64,000 nucleotides of DNA from NCBI GenBank assembly GCA_947631185.1, contig CANRKJ010000006.1, positions 1-64,000 on the forward strand, read 5' to 3'. A program made the position numbers and the translations under genes. Positions 19,790 to 29,078 of this stretch are shown in pieces (positions within the stretch are counted from its first letter, which is position 1; every line of letters begins with the position of its first letter). The stretch comes from an uncultured Clostridia bacterium (GTDB lineage Bacteria > Bacillota > Clostridia > TANB77 > CAG-508). The notes beneath the pieces are model-generated. The model worked only from the letters and a program-made list of their open reading frames with translations, searched no databases and was not told the DNA's origin.

Positions 19790-20878
19790 ATGGAATTGCC
19801 AGAAGTAACCTTTTTTGATGATTTCTACTTTTGGTTTAATACTGAAACAAAAAAAGAATATTATGCAACACCTTTATATTTTTATAAAGCAGATTTTCAT
19901 TTAGATTTAGATAACAAGTTAAGAGATGTATTTTATAAAGAAACAGAATTAACTACTAATGGACTAAAACACCCTGCAAGTATGTACTTTCCATTTCACG
20001 AAAAATTGGGGTTATTATTATTAAGATTTTTAAATAGCGATTTATCAAACTACGAAACAGCAAATAAAACTTTCTTTTACGCTTATGGTTTTGAAATATT
20101 AAGAGATTTGGATAAACACTATAAATTTGAATTAAAACAAAATTATGGTAGTAATGAAGAATATTTAAAAGCAACTAATAAAATATTTGAAGATTTGCAA
20201 GAAAACTTAATTGACCTACAACAAGAACTAATAAAAGCAGTTACATATATTTATAATTTAGATAATATTAAAGAACTAGAAAAATATACATATTCCGAAC
20301 GATTTGCAGTTTATTTAATAAAGAGAATGGGAAAATTATACACATATTATAAAAATGACTTTATTATGAGAGATAGCTATTCAATGAAATATCAAGAACT
20401 TGGTAAATATAGTGAATGCGAGTTATTAGATACATTACAAAATAAAAAACAAGTGCTTTCAATGAGCGATACTCATAAAAGTAATGATATATCAAGTATT
20501 TGCTATGCTATACTTGATGAACTTTCAAAAACACCAAATTATCCAATAAAGAGATGTCAAAACTGTGGAATGTATTTTATTCCAACTTCAAAAGTAGATG
20601 AAATTTATTGTGATTATCCAAAAGAAAACGGAAAGACTTGCAGAGATTTAGGTGCATTTCAATCTTACACTGAAAGATTAAAACAAAATAAGGCTATGGG
20701 AGAATATAGAAGAACATATCAACAAAAGTTTATGCAAGTTAGAAAAGATAAAGAAAATAAAAAACTTGCAAAAGATTTTGAAAATTGGAAAAAACAAGCA
20801 AAGAAAAAAATAAATGATATGAAAAAAGGTAAACTTACTGAAGATGAAGTTTATGAGTGGATTTTGAAAAATAAATAA
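19790..20878 (+). CDS. Unknown protein with C-terminal zinc-finger (DUF6076-like)
   Basis: A 362-aa protein. The first 250 residues are mixed helical with no domain I can name. Residues 260-300 hold a CGNR/SEC-like zinc motif: RCQNCGMYFIPTSKVDEIYC, then a final Cys in GKTCRDLGAF. The tail is a long basic helix ending KLTEDEVYEWILKNK. The arrangement resembles the DUF6076 group seen on Firmicutes mobile elements. It starts at ATG 19790 with AGGAGGG upstream. A DNA- or RNA-binding role is possible. Confidence 0.6.
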   Translation: MELPEVTFFDDFYFWFNTETKKEYYATPLYFYKADFHLDLDNKLRDVFYKETELTTNGLKHPASMYFPFHEKLGLLLLRFLNSDLSNYETANKTFFYAYGFEILRDLDKHYKFELKQNYGSNEEYLKATNKIFEDLQENLIDLQQELIKAVTYIYNLDNIKELEKYTYSERFAVYLIKRMGKLYTYYKNDFIMRDSYSMKYQELGKYSECELLDTLQNKKQVLSMSDTHKSNDISSICYAILDELSKTPNYPIKRCQNCGMYFIPTSKVDEIYCDYPKENGKTCRDLGAFQSYTERLKQNKAMGEYRRTYQQKFMQVRKDKENKKLAKDFENWKKQAKKKINDMKKGKLTEDEVYEWILKNK

Positions 20879-20959
20879 TTTTATAGAAATATCAATAAAA
20901 TGTAGTAAAAATTTAATTTTAATGCTATAATAAAAATAGATTGAAAGAGAGGAAAGTAT

Positions 20960-21361
20960 ATGAATAATATAGATTTAATGAATTATTGGATAAAAAGTGC
21001 TGATGAGGATTATAAGGTAATGAATGTTTTATATAAAAATAAGAAAAATAGTTATTGCTTGTTTTTTGGTCATTTAATAATAGAAAAATTATTAAAAGCA
21101 CTTTATGCTAAAAATAATAAAGGTGCACCACATGCACCTAAAACGCACTCATTATTACTTCTCACTGAAAAATGTAATTTAGATGTATCCGAAGAACAAG
21201 TAAAAAAACTAAAAGTTATTGATACATTTAATATTGGAGCTAGATATGATGATTACAAGAATAGTTTTAATAAAAAATGTACAAGTGAATATACTTCTGA
21301 ACAAATAAGAAATATAAAGGAGGTAAGAAAATGGTTAAAAGAACTATTGATAGAGAAATAA
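20960..21361 (+). CDS. HEPN-domain protein (toxin-like half of HEPN/MNT pair)
   Basis: A 133-aa protein with the HEPN fold signature of the MNT-linked group: WIKSADEDYKVMNVLYKN, HLIIEKLLKALYA, and the conserved His in KTH63SLLLL, followed by IDTFNIGARYDDYK. The nucleotidyltransferase gene starts 31 bases before its stop, so both are translationally coupled. HEPN/MNT pairs act as type VII toxin-antitoxin modules in which the MNT partner modifies or inactivates the HEPN RNase. It has a TATAAT-type promoter region about 30 bases upstream. Confidence 0.87.
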   Translation: MNNIDLMNYWIKSADEDYKVMNVLYKNKKNSYCLFFGHLIIEKLLKALYAKNNKGAPHAPKTHSLLLLTEKCNLDVSEEQVKKLKVIDTFNIGARYDDYKNSFNKKCTSEYTSEQIRNIKEVRKWLKELLIEK

Positions 21362-21651
21362 TGGAATCAATAAATAAATATATTGAGAAAATAAGTAAAT
21401 ATTATAAGATTGAAGCTATAATATTATTTGGTTCTTATGCAAAGGGAACGCAAAATGAAGATAGCGATATAGATATAGCTATAATTTCTAGTGATTTTAA
21501 AGATATATTTGATGATATGGCTGATTTAATTGGATATACATGGAAAATAGATACAAGAATAGAGCCACATCCAATAAGTAAAGAAGATTATGAGAAAATT
21601 GCAACACCTTTCGTACAAGAAGTAATAGACACAGGAATAAAAGTTGCATAA
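21331..21651 (+). CDS. Minimal nucleotidyltransferase (MNT, antitoxin half)
   Basis: A 106-aa Pol-beta-superfamily NTase with FG34-S35-YAKGTQNEDSD46-I-D48, the complete GSxAxG...DxD active site, and a third acidic residue region after RIEPHPI. The ATG lies behind AAGGAGG inside the HEPN gene. MNT antitoxins oligoAMPylate or bind their HEPN partner. A strong bidirectional terminator follows. Confidence 0.9.
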   Translation: MVKRTIDREIMESINKYIEKISKYYKIEAIILFGSYAKGTQNEDSDIDIAIISSDFKDIFDDMADLIGYTWKIDTRIEPHPISKEDYEKIATPFVQEVIDTGIKVA

Positions 21652-21684
21652 GGCAAAATATAAAAAATATGAGTATTTTATAGA

Positions 21685-21725
21685 CAACAACTCCCCAACT
21701 CTTATTATGAGCTGGGGAGTTGTTG
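21685..21725. terminator. Strong bidirectional terminator
   Basis: Perfect 13-bp stem CAACAACTCCCCA against its complement, with an inner CTC/GAG pair. It separates the HEPN/MNT operon from the convergent gene at 21727. Confidence 0.85.
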
Positions 21726-21726
21726 T

Positions 21727-22083
21727 TTACTCGATGACAATCTCAAAAAGAATGGCTTTTGAGTCATAGAAGATAGTAGAAGGCTTGAGAATTGCCTTAT
21801 AACCTTCTTCTTGTTCAACAACTTCTTTTAGTTTTGAAAAAAACGCCAACCTATCGAACTTGAGAAGAACTTCAGTTAAATCATACTCTGTGCCGTTGAG
21901 AGCAATGGTCTTAATCTGGTTTTGCCCATCAAATAAGCATACCGTAATTGAACCAAAATATCCTTTTTCGGTATCTGCATCCATTAAATCCAGAATCCAA
22001 TCAAAGACTTTTTCTGCTTGGCTAGTAAGATCAGATTGTCTCTTCTCTAACCGTTTGCCACGAACCTCTTGTGCTTTTGTCAT
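21727..22083 (-). CDS. G+C-richer orphan protein
   Basis: A 118-aa acidic protein of unknown family, starting MTKAQEVRGKRLEKRQSD behind AAGGAGG. Its codon use is clearly richer in G+C than that of its neighbours. It has its own terminator and an upstream hairpin (22105-22125). The middle contains ITVCLFDGQNQIKTIALNG, a beta-rich stretch, and the end is hydrophobic beta (KAILFEIVIE). The isolated cassette form, and similar layout at 55468, point to horizontal gain of a single gene. Confidence 0.65.
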   Translation of the reverse strand: MTKAQEVRGKRLEKRQSDLTSQAEKVFDWILDLMDADTEKGYFGSITVCLFDGQNQIKTIALNGTEYDLTEVLLKFDRLAFFSKLKEVVEQEEGYKAILKPSTIFYDSKAILFEIVIE

Positions 22084-22104
22084 AGTAATTCCTCCTTATA
22101 ATTA

Positions 22105-22125
22105 CTCGGAGGCATACCCTCCGAG
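22105..22125 (-). promoter_or_regulatory. 5' leader hairpin of the orphan gene
   Basis: CTCGGAGG-CATAC-CCTCCGAG, a perfect 8-bp stem 22 bases upstream of the gene at 21727-22083. It may be an mRNA-stabilising or regulatory leader, or a terminator for transcription coming from the relaxase side. Confidence 0.6.
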
Positions 22126-22200
22126 ATTTTTAATAGTTCCCGTTGGGTACAACAGTTAAACAATTAAAGTATAGCACATTTTACATAAATTTGCAATTTT

Positions 22201-23448
22201 TTATTTTTCAAAATCCCATTCTTTCACTTTTTCTTCATGCTTTATCTGTTTTTCTGGATTGATGAAAGTATTAGTTTCTTTTTCAAAATCTTTAATCAAA
22301 TTATCTTCTTCACTAATTGCAAATCTTTTACAAATCCAACTAATAAATTTATCAATAGTTTCATTGAACTTGTCTATAATTCTGTGAAGTTTATTATTTT
22401 CTTTTTCTAATTCTTTAATTTTGCTTTTATATTTATATTCTAAATCAAGAGTTTTATTTTTAAATTTTTCTTCAAGTTCTCGTTTTTGATTATTAAATTT
22501 TAAATCAAGAGTATTACTTTTCTTTTTATATTCATGTTCTATCTGCTTAATTTGATTATGCAATTCTTCATTATCAGCAAGTATTGAATTTCTTTCTTTT
22601 TGGTATTTTTCGGCTTCTTCGATAACAATTGCTTGTTTTGATAATTCTTTGTGTAACTCTATATTTTCTTGATGTAGCTGATTAATTAGATTGTCTTTAG
22701 GTTTTATAATTTCGTTCATGATTTTTTCATCTCTGTTAATCATAACTTTTTTAATGCTTTTTAGTTCTGGAATTTCTGGCAATTCTAATTTTATATTATT
22801 TAAGACTTTTTTAGTATTTTCAAAATTTGTTAGTTTCTTTAAATTTTCTATTTTCTCGTGCTTAGCTTTTGTTTCTTCTACTGGCAAACCTCTTTCTAAA
22901 GCAAAACCTTTTGATGTTACATATTTATGAAAAGCATTTTGTAACTCTCTGTAACTATCTCTGCCTTTCCAAAAATCTCTTGCACATATTTTATCTATTG
23001 GATTTCCTTCTTTATCTTTTGTATGAATTACTGGTATATATACTAAATGCATATGTGGAGTAGTTTCATCTAAATGTACTGATGCAGAGACTATATATTT
23101 CTCTCCTAAATTTTTGTAATTACATACAAACTTATAACTTTCTTTAAAATATCGCTTTGTTTCTTCTAAGCCAATTTTATCAAAAAAGGCATTATCTGAT
23201 GTAATCATCATTTCACACATTATAATACTATTACTTCTAATATTACCTTTTAAATCATAATCTTTTTTCATTTTATCAAATTCTTTTATATATGTTAGTT
23301 CGTTTTTCTTACACCAAAAGTTAAGATGTGTTCTTGTAGAATCAATATCTTTATTAGAATGTCCTTTTGATCTTCTATCATTGTGAATATATGAACCTTG
23401 TGCATTAACTCTTGTTAATTTATCATTTCTTATTATTGCATAGCTCAT
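22201..23448 (-). CDS. mobV: MobV-family relaxase (Pre/Mob)
   Basis: A 415-aa relaxase. ATG 23448 is chosen because TTGGAG lies 5 bases upstream; the longer frame would start at TTG 23475. The amino terminus reads SYAIIRNDKLTRVNAQGSYIHNDR, and motif III is HLDETTPHMH, the metal-binding histidine cluster of MobV. The C-terminal half is a long coiled coil. It nicks oriT and leads the strand in mobilisation by a helper conjugation system, since no type IV secretion genes are seen here. The hairpin-rich region directly upstream is a candidate oriT. Confidence 0.92.
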   Translation of the reverse strand: MSYAIIRNDKLTRVNAQGSYIHNDRRSKGHSNKDIDSTRTHLNFWCKKNELTYIKEFDKMKKDYDLKGNIRSNSIIMCEMMITSDNAFFDKIGLEETKRYFKESYKFVCNYKNLGEKYIVSASVHLDETTPHMHLVYIPVIHTKDKEGNPIDKICARDFWKGRDSYRELQNAFHKYVTSKGFALERGLPVEETKAKHEKIENLKKLTNFENTKKVLNNIKLELPEIPELKSIKKVMINRDEKIMNEIIKPKDNLINQLHQENIELHKELSKQAIVIEEAEKYQKERNSILADNEELHNQIKQIEHEYKKKSNTLDLKFNNQKRELEEKFKNKTLDLEYKYKSKIKELEKENNKLHRIIDKFNETIDKFISWICKRFAISEEDNLIKDFEKETNTFINPEKQIKHEEKVKEWDFEK

Positions 23449-23499
23449 ATTCTCCAACGCCCCTTTCTTGCTCAAGATAAATTTATTTGTCTAACATAC

Positions 23500-23935
23500 T
23501 AGACAAGCAAGCTTGTCTGTATGGCAGGGAAATTTACATTTCCCCACACCCCTTTGCCTAAAAAATGCAAATAGCATTTTTTAGGTTTAAAATAATTCGC
23601 TTATCATAGCGACTTATTTTAAAAAAGAGCAAGAAAAAATTTTTATAAATTTTTCTTACTCTTTCTTGAAACCTTGCTTGGTTTCAAAGCCACTGCATAA
23701 GACATCTGTAAAGGCAAAGCCTTAACAGCTTCTTAACTTCCACGCAAAGCCAATAAAAGCATAGATTTTATAAATCTACACTTTCATTTGGTTTTATTTA
23801 GTTGTTCTATTTATAATTATAGTTTAAAGCTTACTAATTCCTTAATTTTTCTACTTTCGTCATAATAAAATGCTAATCTGGCGAATATAAGGTACTAAAA
23901 ATTACTACCTAATATTCGAGCAAGTAAAACTTGCT
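23500..23935. repeat. Cluster of short hairpins, candidate oriT or replication origin
   Basis: Successive stems: AGACAAGC-aa-GCTTGTCT (23500 area), CCTAAAAAATGC-aaata-GCATTTTTTAGG, TTCGC-TTATCATA-GCGA, GAGCAAGAAAAA with TTTTTCTTACTC, GAAACC-ttgctt-GGTTTC, TAGATTT-TATA-AAATCTA and AGCAAGT-aaa-ACTTGCT. No gene fits here. The position directly upstream of the relaxase is typical of an oriT. Confidence 0.6.
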
Positions 23936-23962
23936 AAAAATTATGAAAGGAGAATAAGTGTT

Positions 23963-24586
23963 ATTACGAATTATAAAGAAGATATTTATGATACCATATT
24001 TCTTACTTATGAAAAAATTTTAGTCAGATTAAATTATTTAGGAACTACAACTAAAAATGGTAAACAGATAACTTATGAGGATCTAAAGAAAGCAATAGAT
24101 GTAATGATAAAAAAGCATCCAAGCTGTAGATGGAGAAGTGAAAGAGTAAAGAATAAAAAGTATTTTGTTTTAATAGAAGGTTATTATTGGTTGTTAAATG
24201 TGTATTTTCAAAAAGAAAGGTCTTTAATAGATGCAGATGTAAATTTTTTTGAAGAAAGAATTAAGCAATACGAAGAATTACTAAAAATTGAACATAATGA
24301 AAACTGGTGGAATGAAGATATGGATATTAAACAACTATGCAAATATTTTAATAGAAAAGATATTACTGTTAGAAAAGCAATTAGGAAAATGTATGATAGT
24401 GGTTTTGGAGAATATAAGTTTTTAGTTAATGAAAGAGTAGTAATTTCAAAAGAAGGAGTAGAATGGATTTGTAAAAATATATTTAAGCAGAAATATTTGG
24501 AGTTATTAGAAAAATATAAAATGGAGTTAACAGAGTTATATATTGAAGAAGGTTATCCGTATGATAATTTTTTTCATAAAAATTAA
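23963..24586 (+). CDS. Unknown protein with probable non-ATG start
   Basis: The frame is open well before ATG 24104. AAAGGAG at about 23946 precedes ATT 23963, giving ITNYKEDIYDTIFLTYEKIL and 207 codons; a shorter ATG start would waste this coherent coding stretch. A GTG at 23958 is in another frame. The protein has an amino-terminal helical region, then a helix-turn-helix-like segment (WNEDMDIKQLCKYFNRKDIT with VRKAIRKMYDSG). No named family. It precedes the restriction operon. Confidence 0.6.
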   Translation: MTNYKEDIYDTIFLTYEKILVRLNYLGTTTKNGKQITYEDLKKAIDVMIKKHPSCRWRSERVKNKKYFVLIEGYYWLLNVYFQKERSLIDADVNFFEERIKQYEELLKIEHNENWWNEDMDIKQLCKYFNRKDITVRKAIRKMYDSGFGEYKFLVNERVVISKEGVEWICKNIFKQKYLELLEKYKMELTELYIEEGYPYDNFFHKN

Positions 24587-24698
24587 AATTGATGAATCGA
24601 AAAATAGTATAAAGTGTAGAATGTTTTTTTATTTTATGGTACAATAGTTGTGGAAATTTAATGTTATCCAAAGTTATTGTATTTATGGGGGCCAATAT

Positions 24699-27452
24699 AT
24701 GACTAAGGAATATGAAAGTGAAGCAATGCTTGAAGAAAAGTTAATAAAACATTTAGAATTATTAGGATATTCAAGAATTAATTTAAATAATTTAAATGAT
24801 GTAAAAGAAAATTTTAGAAAACAAGTAAATGCTCATAATATTGAAGAACTAAAAGGAAAAGAACTATCAGATAGAGAATTTGATAGATTATATACAATGA
24901 TTACTGGGAAAGGTGTTTTTGCTAGTAGTAAAATTCTAAGAGAAAAGCAATTCTTAGAAAGAGACAACGGAGAAAAAGTATATATAGAATTATTCAATAA
25001 TCGACAATGGTGCAAAAATATATATCAAGTTTCAAATCAAATAACAAGTATTACAGGTGAAAAAGAAACAAGATATGATGTAACGTTATTTATTAATGGA
25101 TTACCTTTAATTCAAATAGAGCTAAAAGCGAGAGGAAAAACACTAAAAGAAGCAGTAAATCAAATAGAAAGATATAGAAGAACTTCGTATAAAGAGTTAT
25201 ATAAATTTATACAAATATATGTTGTTAGCAATGGAGTAAATACAAAATATTTTGCCAATACAGATGGAGAAATAAACTTTGGATATACATTTTTTTGGAC
25301 AGATGAAGAAAATAATAGAATCAGTAATTTAAGTGAATTTTCAATGTATTTTTTAGAAAAATGTTTTGTATCTAAAATGATTGCTAGATATATGGTTATA
25401 AATGAAACAGATAAACAGCTAATGGTAATGAGACCATATCAAGTTTATGCTGTAGAATCATTGGTTAAACAAGCTTTAGAAACTAATAATAATGGCTATA
25501 TATGGCATACAACAGGATCAGGAAAAACATTAACATCTTTTAAAGCAAGTCAAATATTAGCAAATGAACCTAATATAAAGCAAGTATTTTTCTTGGTTGA
25601 TAGAAAAGACTTAGATACGCAAACATTTGATGAGTTTAATAAATTTGAACCAGGATCAGTAGATTTTACAAATAGCACATATAGACTAGTAAAAAATATA
25701 CAAGATTCTAGTAAACCACTAATTATAACTACAATTCAAAAGATGGCTAATGCAATAAATAGTCCAAGATATGCTGAACTAATGGAAAAATATAGAAATG
25801 AAAAGGTTGTATTTATTATAGATGAATGTCATAGAAGTCAATTTGGAGATATGCATAAAGCTATAAAAATGCATTTTAACAAAGCACAATATTTTGGTTT
25901 TACAGGTACACCAAGATTTATTGAAAATAAAAGTCAAGATGGAAGAACAACAGCAGATATATTCGAGAAATGTTTACACAAATATTTATTAAAAGATGCA
26001 ATTAATGATGGAAATGTATTAGGGTTTTCAGTAGATTATTATAAAACAATAGATGCAAATTTAGATAAGATTGATTATGTAGAAGTCGAAGGAATTAATA
26101 CAGAAGAAGCGTATATGGCGGATGAAAGAATAAATAATATAACTGAAGGAATACTTACAATGCATCCACTAAAAACAAGCGACATGACTTATACAGCAAT
26201 ATTTGCAACAGCAAGTATTCCACAGTTAGTAAAATATTATAATTGCTTTAAATCTAAAAAAACAGATTTAAAAATAGCAGCAATATTTACATATGGACCA
26301 AATGAAGATTATGAAGGAAAAGATGAACTTTCATGCGAAAGCCTAGAAAGAATAATAGAGGATTATAATAAAACATTTGATACTAATTATTCAGTAAACA
26401 CATTTGACAGCTATTTTAAAGATGTGTCTAAAAGAGTAAAGAATGCAGAAATTGATATTCTAATTGTTGTAAATATGTTTTTAACTGGATTCGATAGCAA
26501 AAAATTAAATACATTATATCTTGACAAATCATTAAAATATCATGATTTAATACAAGCATTCTCAAGAACAAATAGAGTAGAAAAAGCAACTAAAACGCAA
26601 GGAAATATAGTAAGCTTTAGAACAACAAAAAAAGCAGTTGACAATGCAATAAGAATTTTTTCAGATACAAGTGATCCAGATGAAGTGTTATTGAAACCTT
26701 ATGAATATTATAAGAATAAATTCATAGAAGTTGCAAAACAACTAAAAGAAATAGTTCCAACAGTAGAATTTGTAGATACAATTCAATCAGAGGATGAAAA
26801 GAAAAAATTTATAGTTATATTTAGAGAGTTAACTAAAATATTAATTAAACTTAGAATATTTAGAGAATTTAATTTTACAGAGGAAGAAGTTGGAATATCA
26901 CATCAAGAATATTTAGACTATAAAAGCAAATATCTTGATTTAGCAACAGGAAAAGAAGCACAAAACAAAGTTAGTATATTAAATGATATAGATTTTGAAT
27001 TGGAATTAATGTATACAGATAAAATAAATGTTGATTATATATTAAATTTAATGAAGTCAATAGATTTAGCAAATAAGGAACAAACTGATAAAGATATTAA
27101 AGAAATTTTGAATAAGTTAGAAAATGCAGACAATAAAGATTTAAGATTGAAATCTGATTTAATTAGAGAGTTTTTAAATAAAATTATACCAACTCTTAAT
27201 GAAAGTGATTCTGTAGAAGAAAATTACTATAATTTTATGGATGAACATAGAAAAAAAGAAATAGAAGATGTTGCAAAAAAATATGATATTGATATTGGAT
27301 TATTAAACGATATTATAGGTGAATATGAATATTCTGGAATTTTAGATACAGGAAAAATAAAAGAAAAAATTGATAAGCCATTAATAGAGAAAGTCAATAT
27401 AACTAAATCAATTAAAGAATTTATAGAAAATTTAATAAATAAATTCAAATAA
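24699..27452 (+). CDS. hsdR: Type I restriction endonuclease subunit HsdR
   Basis: A 917-aa translocating nuclease. I choose ATG 24699, with GGGGG upstream, over the GTG at 24648. The amino-terminal nuclease domain has YDVTLFINGLPLIQIELKARG (D...ExK). The motor domains have Walker A HTTGSGKTLT, motif II IIDECHRSQFG, motif III FTGTPRF and later helicase motifs (FLTGFDS, QAFSRTNR). The C-terminal helices bind the methylase. HsdR cuts DNA away from the recognition site when the target is unmodified. hsdM follows after 14 bases, and a TACAAT promoter lies about 50 bases upstream. Confidence 0.95.
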   Translation: MTKEYESEAMLEEKLIKHLELLGYSRINLNNLNDVKENFRKQVNAHNIEELKGKELSDREFDRLYTMITGKGVFASSKILREKQFLERDNGEKVYIELFNNRQWCKNIYQVSNQITSITGEKETRYDVTLFINGLPLIQIELKARGKTLKEAVNQIERYRRTSYKELYKFIQIYVVSNGVNTKYFANTDGEINFGYTFFWTDEENNRISNLSEFSMYFLEKCFVSKMIARYMVINETDKQLMVMRPYQVYAVESLVKQALETNNNGYIWHTTGSGKTLTSFKASQILANEPNIKQVFFLVDRKDLDTQTFDEFNKFEPGSVDFTNSTYRLVKNIQDSSKPLIITTIQKMANAINSPRYAELMEKYRNEKVVFIIDECHRSQFGDMHKAIKMHFNKAQYFGFTGTPRFIENKSQDGRTTADIFEKCLHKYLLKDAINDGNVLGFSVDYYKTIDANLDKIDYVEVEGINTEEAYMADERINNITEGILTMHPLKTSDMTYTAIFATASIPQLVKYYNCFKSKKTDLKIAAIFTYGPNEDYEGKDELSCESLERIIEDYNKTFDTNYSVNTFDSYFKDVSKRVKNAEIDILIVVNMFLTGFDSKKLNTLYLDKSLKYHDLIQAFSRTNRVEKATKTQGNIVSFRTTKKAVDNAIRIFSDTSDPDEVLLKPYEYYKNKFIEVAKQLKEIVPTVEFVDTIQSEDEKKKFIVIFRELTKILIKLRIFREFNFTEEEVGISHQEYLDYKSKYLDLATGKEAQNKVSILNDIDFELELMYTDKINVDYILNLMKSIDLANKEQTDKDIKEILNKLENADNKDLRLKSDLIREFLNKIIPTLNESDSVEENYYNFMDEHRKKEIEDVAKKYDIDIGLLNDIIGEYEYSGILDTGKIKEKIDKPLIEKVNITKSIKEFIENLINKFK

Positions 27453-27466
27453 AAGGAGAAGGAAAA

Positions 27467-29041
27467 ATGAATGTAGCAGAAAAACAAAATAAACAGCAAT
27501 CAGAGTTACACTCAAAATTATGGAGTATGGCAAATGATTTAAGAGGAACAATGGATGCTTCTGAATTTAAAAATTATATATTAGGATTAATATTTTACAG
27601 ATTTCTATCTGAAAGATTGGTAAATTATATAGAAGAAAAACTACTAAATCAAGATAAGCTAACATATGAAGAAGCATGGAAAAAAGATGAATATAGAGAA
27701 GCAATTATTGAGGATTTAACTAAGGATAGTGATGTTGGCTATGTAATAGAACCAGATTATTTATTTTCGAATTTGATAAAAAAGATAGAAACAGGAAATT
27801 TTGATGTATCCATATTAAATAAGGCAATTAGCAAAGTTTCTGAATCGACATTTGGGAATGCAAGTCAACATGACTTCGAAAATTTATTTGAAGATATGGA
27901 TTTAAATTCATCTAAATTAGGTAGGGGAGAAAAAGAAAGAAGTAAATTAATAGGTACAATAATGCAAAAAATTAATGACATAGATTTTGCATTTGAAGAT
28001 ACAGAAATAGATGTATTAGGAGATGCATATGAATATCTTATAGGACAGTTTGCAGCAAGTGCTGGTAAAAAAGCTGGAGAATATTATACTCCACAACAAG
28101 TTTCTAACATACTTGCAAAAATAGTAACAATGGAAATAAAAGACTTAAAAAATGTATATGATCCAACCTGTGGCTCAGGTTCATTGCTATTAAGAGTTGC
28201 TAGACAAAAAAATGTAAAAGTAAGTGCTTTTTATGGACAAGAAAAAGTTAGTACAACATACAATTTAGCTAGAATGAATATGTTACTACATAGAGTACCA
28301 TTTAATAGATTTGATATATATAACGGAGATACTTTGGAAAATCCATATGAAGAACACATGCAAATGAGATTTCAAGCGATAGTTGCAAATCCACCATATT
28401 CAGCTCAATGGTCAGCTGATGAAAAATTTATGAATGATGAAAGATTTAGTGCATATGGAAAATTAGCGCCAAAATCAAAAGCTGACTATGCTTTTATTCA
28501 ACATATGATTTATTTACTAGATGATAATGGTACTATGGCAGTAGTATTACCTCACGGAGTATTGTTTAGAGGGGCTGCTGAAGGTATTATTAGAAGATAT
28601 TTGATAGAAGAGAAAAATTACTTAGATGCTGTAATAGGATTACCAGCAAATATATTTTATGGGACTTCTATTCCAACATGTATATTAGTATTTAAAAAGT
28701 GTAGGACAAACGATAATATATTATTTATAGATGCATCAAAAGATTTTGAACCTGGAAAAAATCAAAATAGATTAAGAGATGAAGATGTTGATAAAATTAT
28801 AAATGCATATAAAAATAGAAAAGAGATAGAAAAATATTCTCATTTGGCTACTATGGATGAGATAAAGGAAAACAATTATAATTTAAACATTCCAAGATAT
28901 GTAGATACTTTTGAGGAGGAAGAAGAAATAGACTTAGATGCAGTTCAAGAGGAATTAGAAAAAATAGATGAAGAAGATAAAAAAGTAACAGAAGAACTTA
29001 ATAAGTATTTAAAAGAATTAGGATTGAAAGAATTAAAATAA
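27467..29041 (+). CDS. hsdM: Type I DNA methyltransferase subunit HsdM
   Basis: A 524-aa N6-adenine methylase with an amino-terminal HsdM_N helical domain (ELHSKLWSMANDLRGTMDASEFKNYIL), the AdoMet-binding motif DPTCGSGSLLLRV, the catalytic NPPY in IVANPPYSAQW, and GEYYTPQQV. It starts behind AAAGGAGAAGG and is in one operon with hsdR. It is followed at once by a terminator and by an hsdS gene in the opposite direction, so the specificity subunit is not cotranscribed. That is unusual and fits a switchable hsdS locus. Confidence 0.95.
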   Translation: MNVAEKQNKQQSELHSKLWSMANDLRGTMDASEFKNYILGLIFYRFLSERLVNYIEEKLLNQDKLTYEEAWKKDEYREAIIEDLTKDSDVGYVIEPDYLFSNLIKKIETGNFDVSILNKAISKVSESTFGNASQHDFENLFEDMDLNSSKLGRGEKERSKLIGTIMQKINDIDFAFEDTEIDVLGDAYEYLIGQFAASAGKKAGEYYTPQQVSNILAKIVTMEIKDLKNVYDPTCGSGSLLLRVARQKNVKVSAFYGQEKVSTTYNLARMNMLLHRVPFNRFDIYNGDTLENPYEEHMQMRFQAIVANPPYSAQWSADEKFMNDERFSAYGKLAPKSKADYAFIQHMIYLLDDNGTMAVVLPHGVLFRGAAEGIIRRYLIEEKNYLDAVIGLPANIFYGTSIPTCILVFKKCRTNDNILFIDASKDFEPGKNQNRLRDEDVDKIINAYKNRKEIEKYSHLATMDEIKENNYNLNIPRYVDTFEEEEEIDLDAVQEELEKIDEEDKKVTEELNKYLKELGLKELK

Positions 29042-29045
29042 TAGT

Positions 29046-29078
29046 AAAAGGATTACATTTAAAAGTGTAATCCTTTTT
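29046..29078. terminator. Terminator between hsdM and the convergent hsdS
   Basis: AAAAGGATTACA-tttaaaag-TGTAATCCTTTTT, a 12-bp stem with T-run. It isolates hsdRM from the hsdS locus. Confidence 0.85.
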
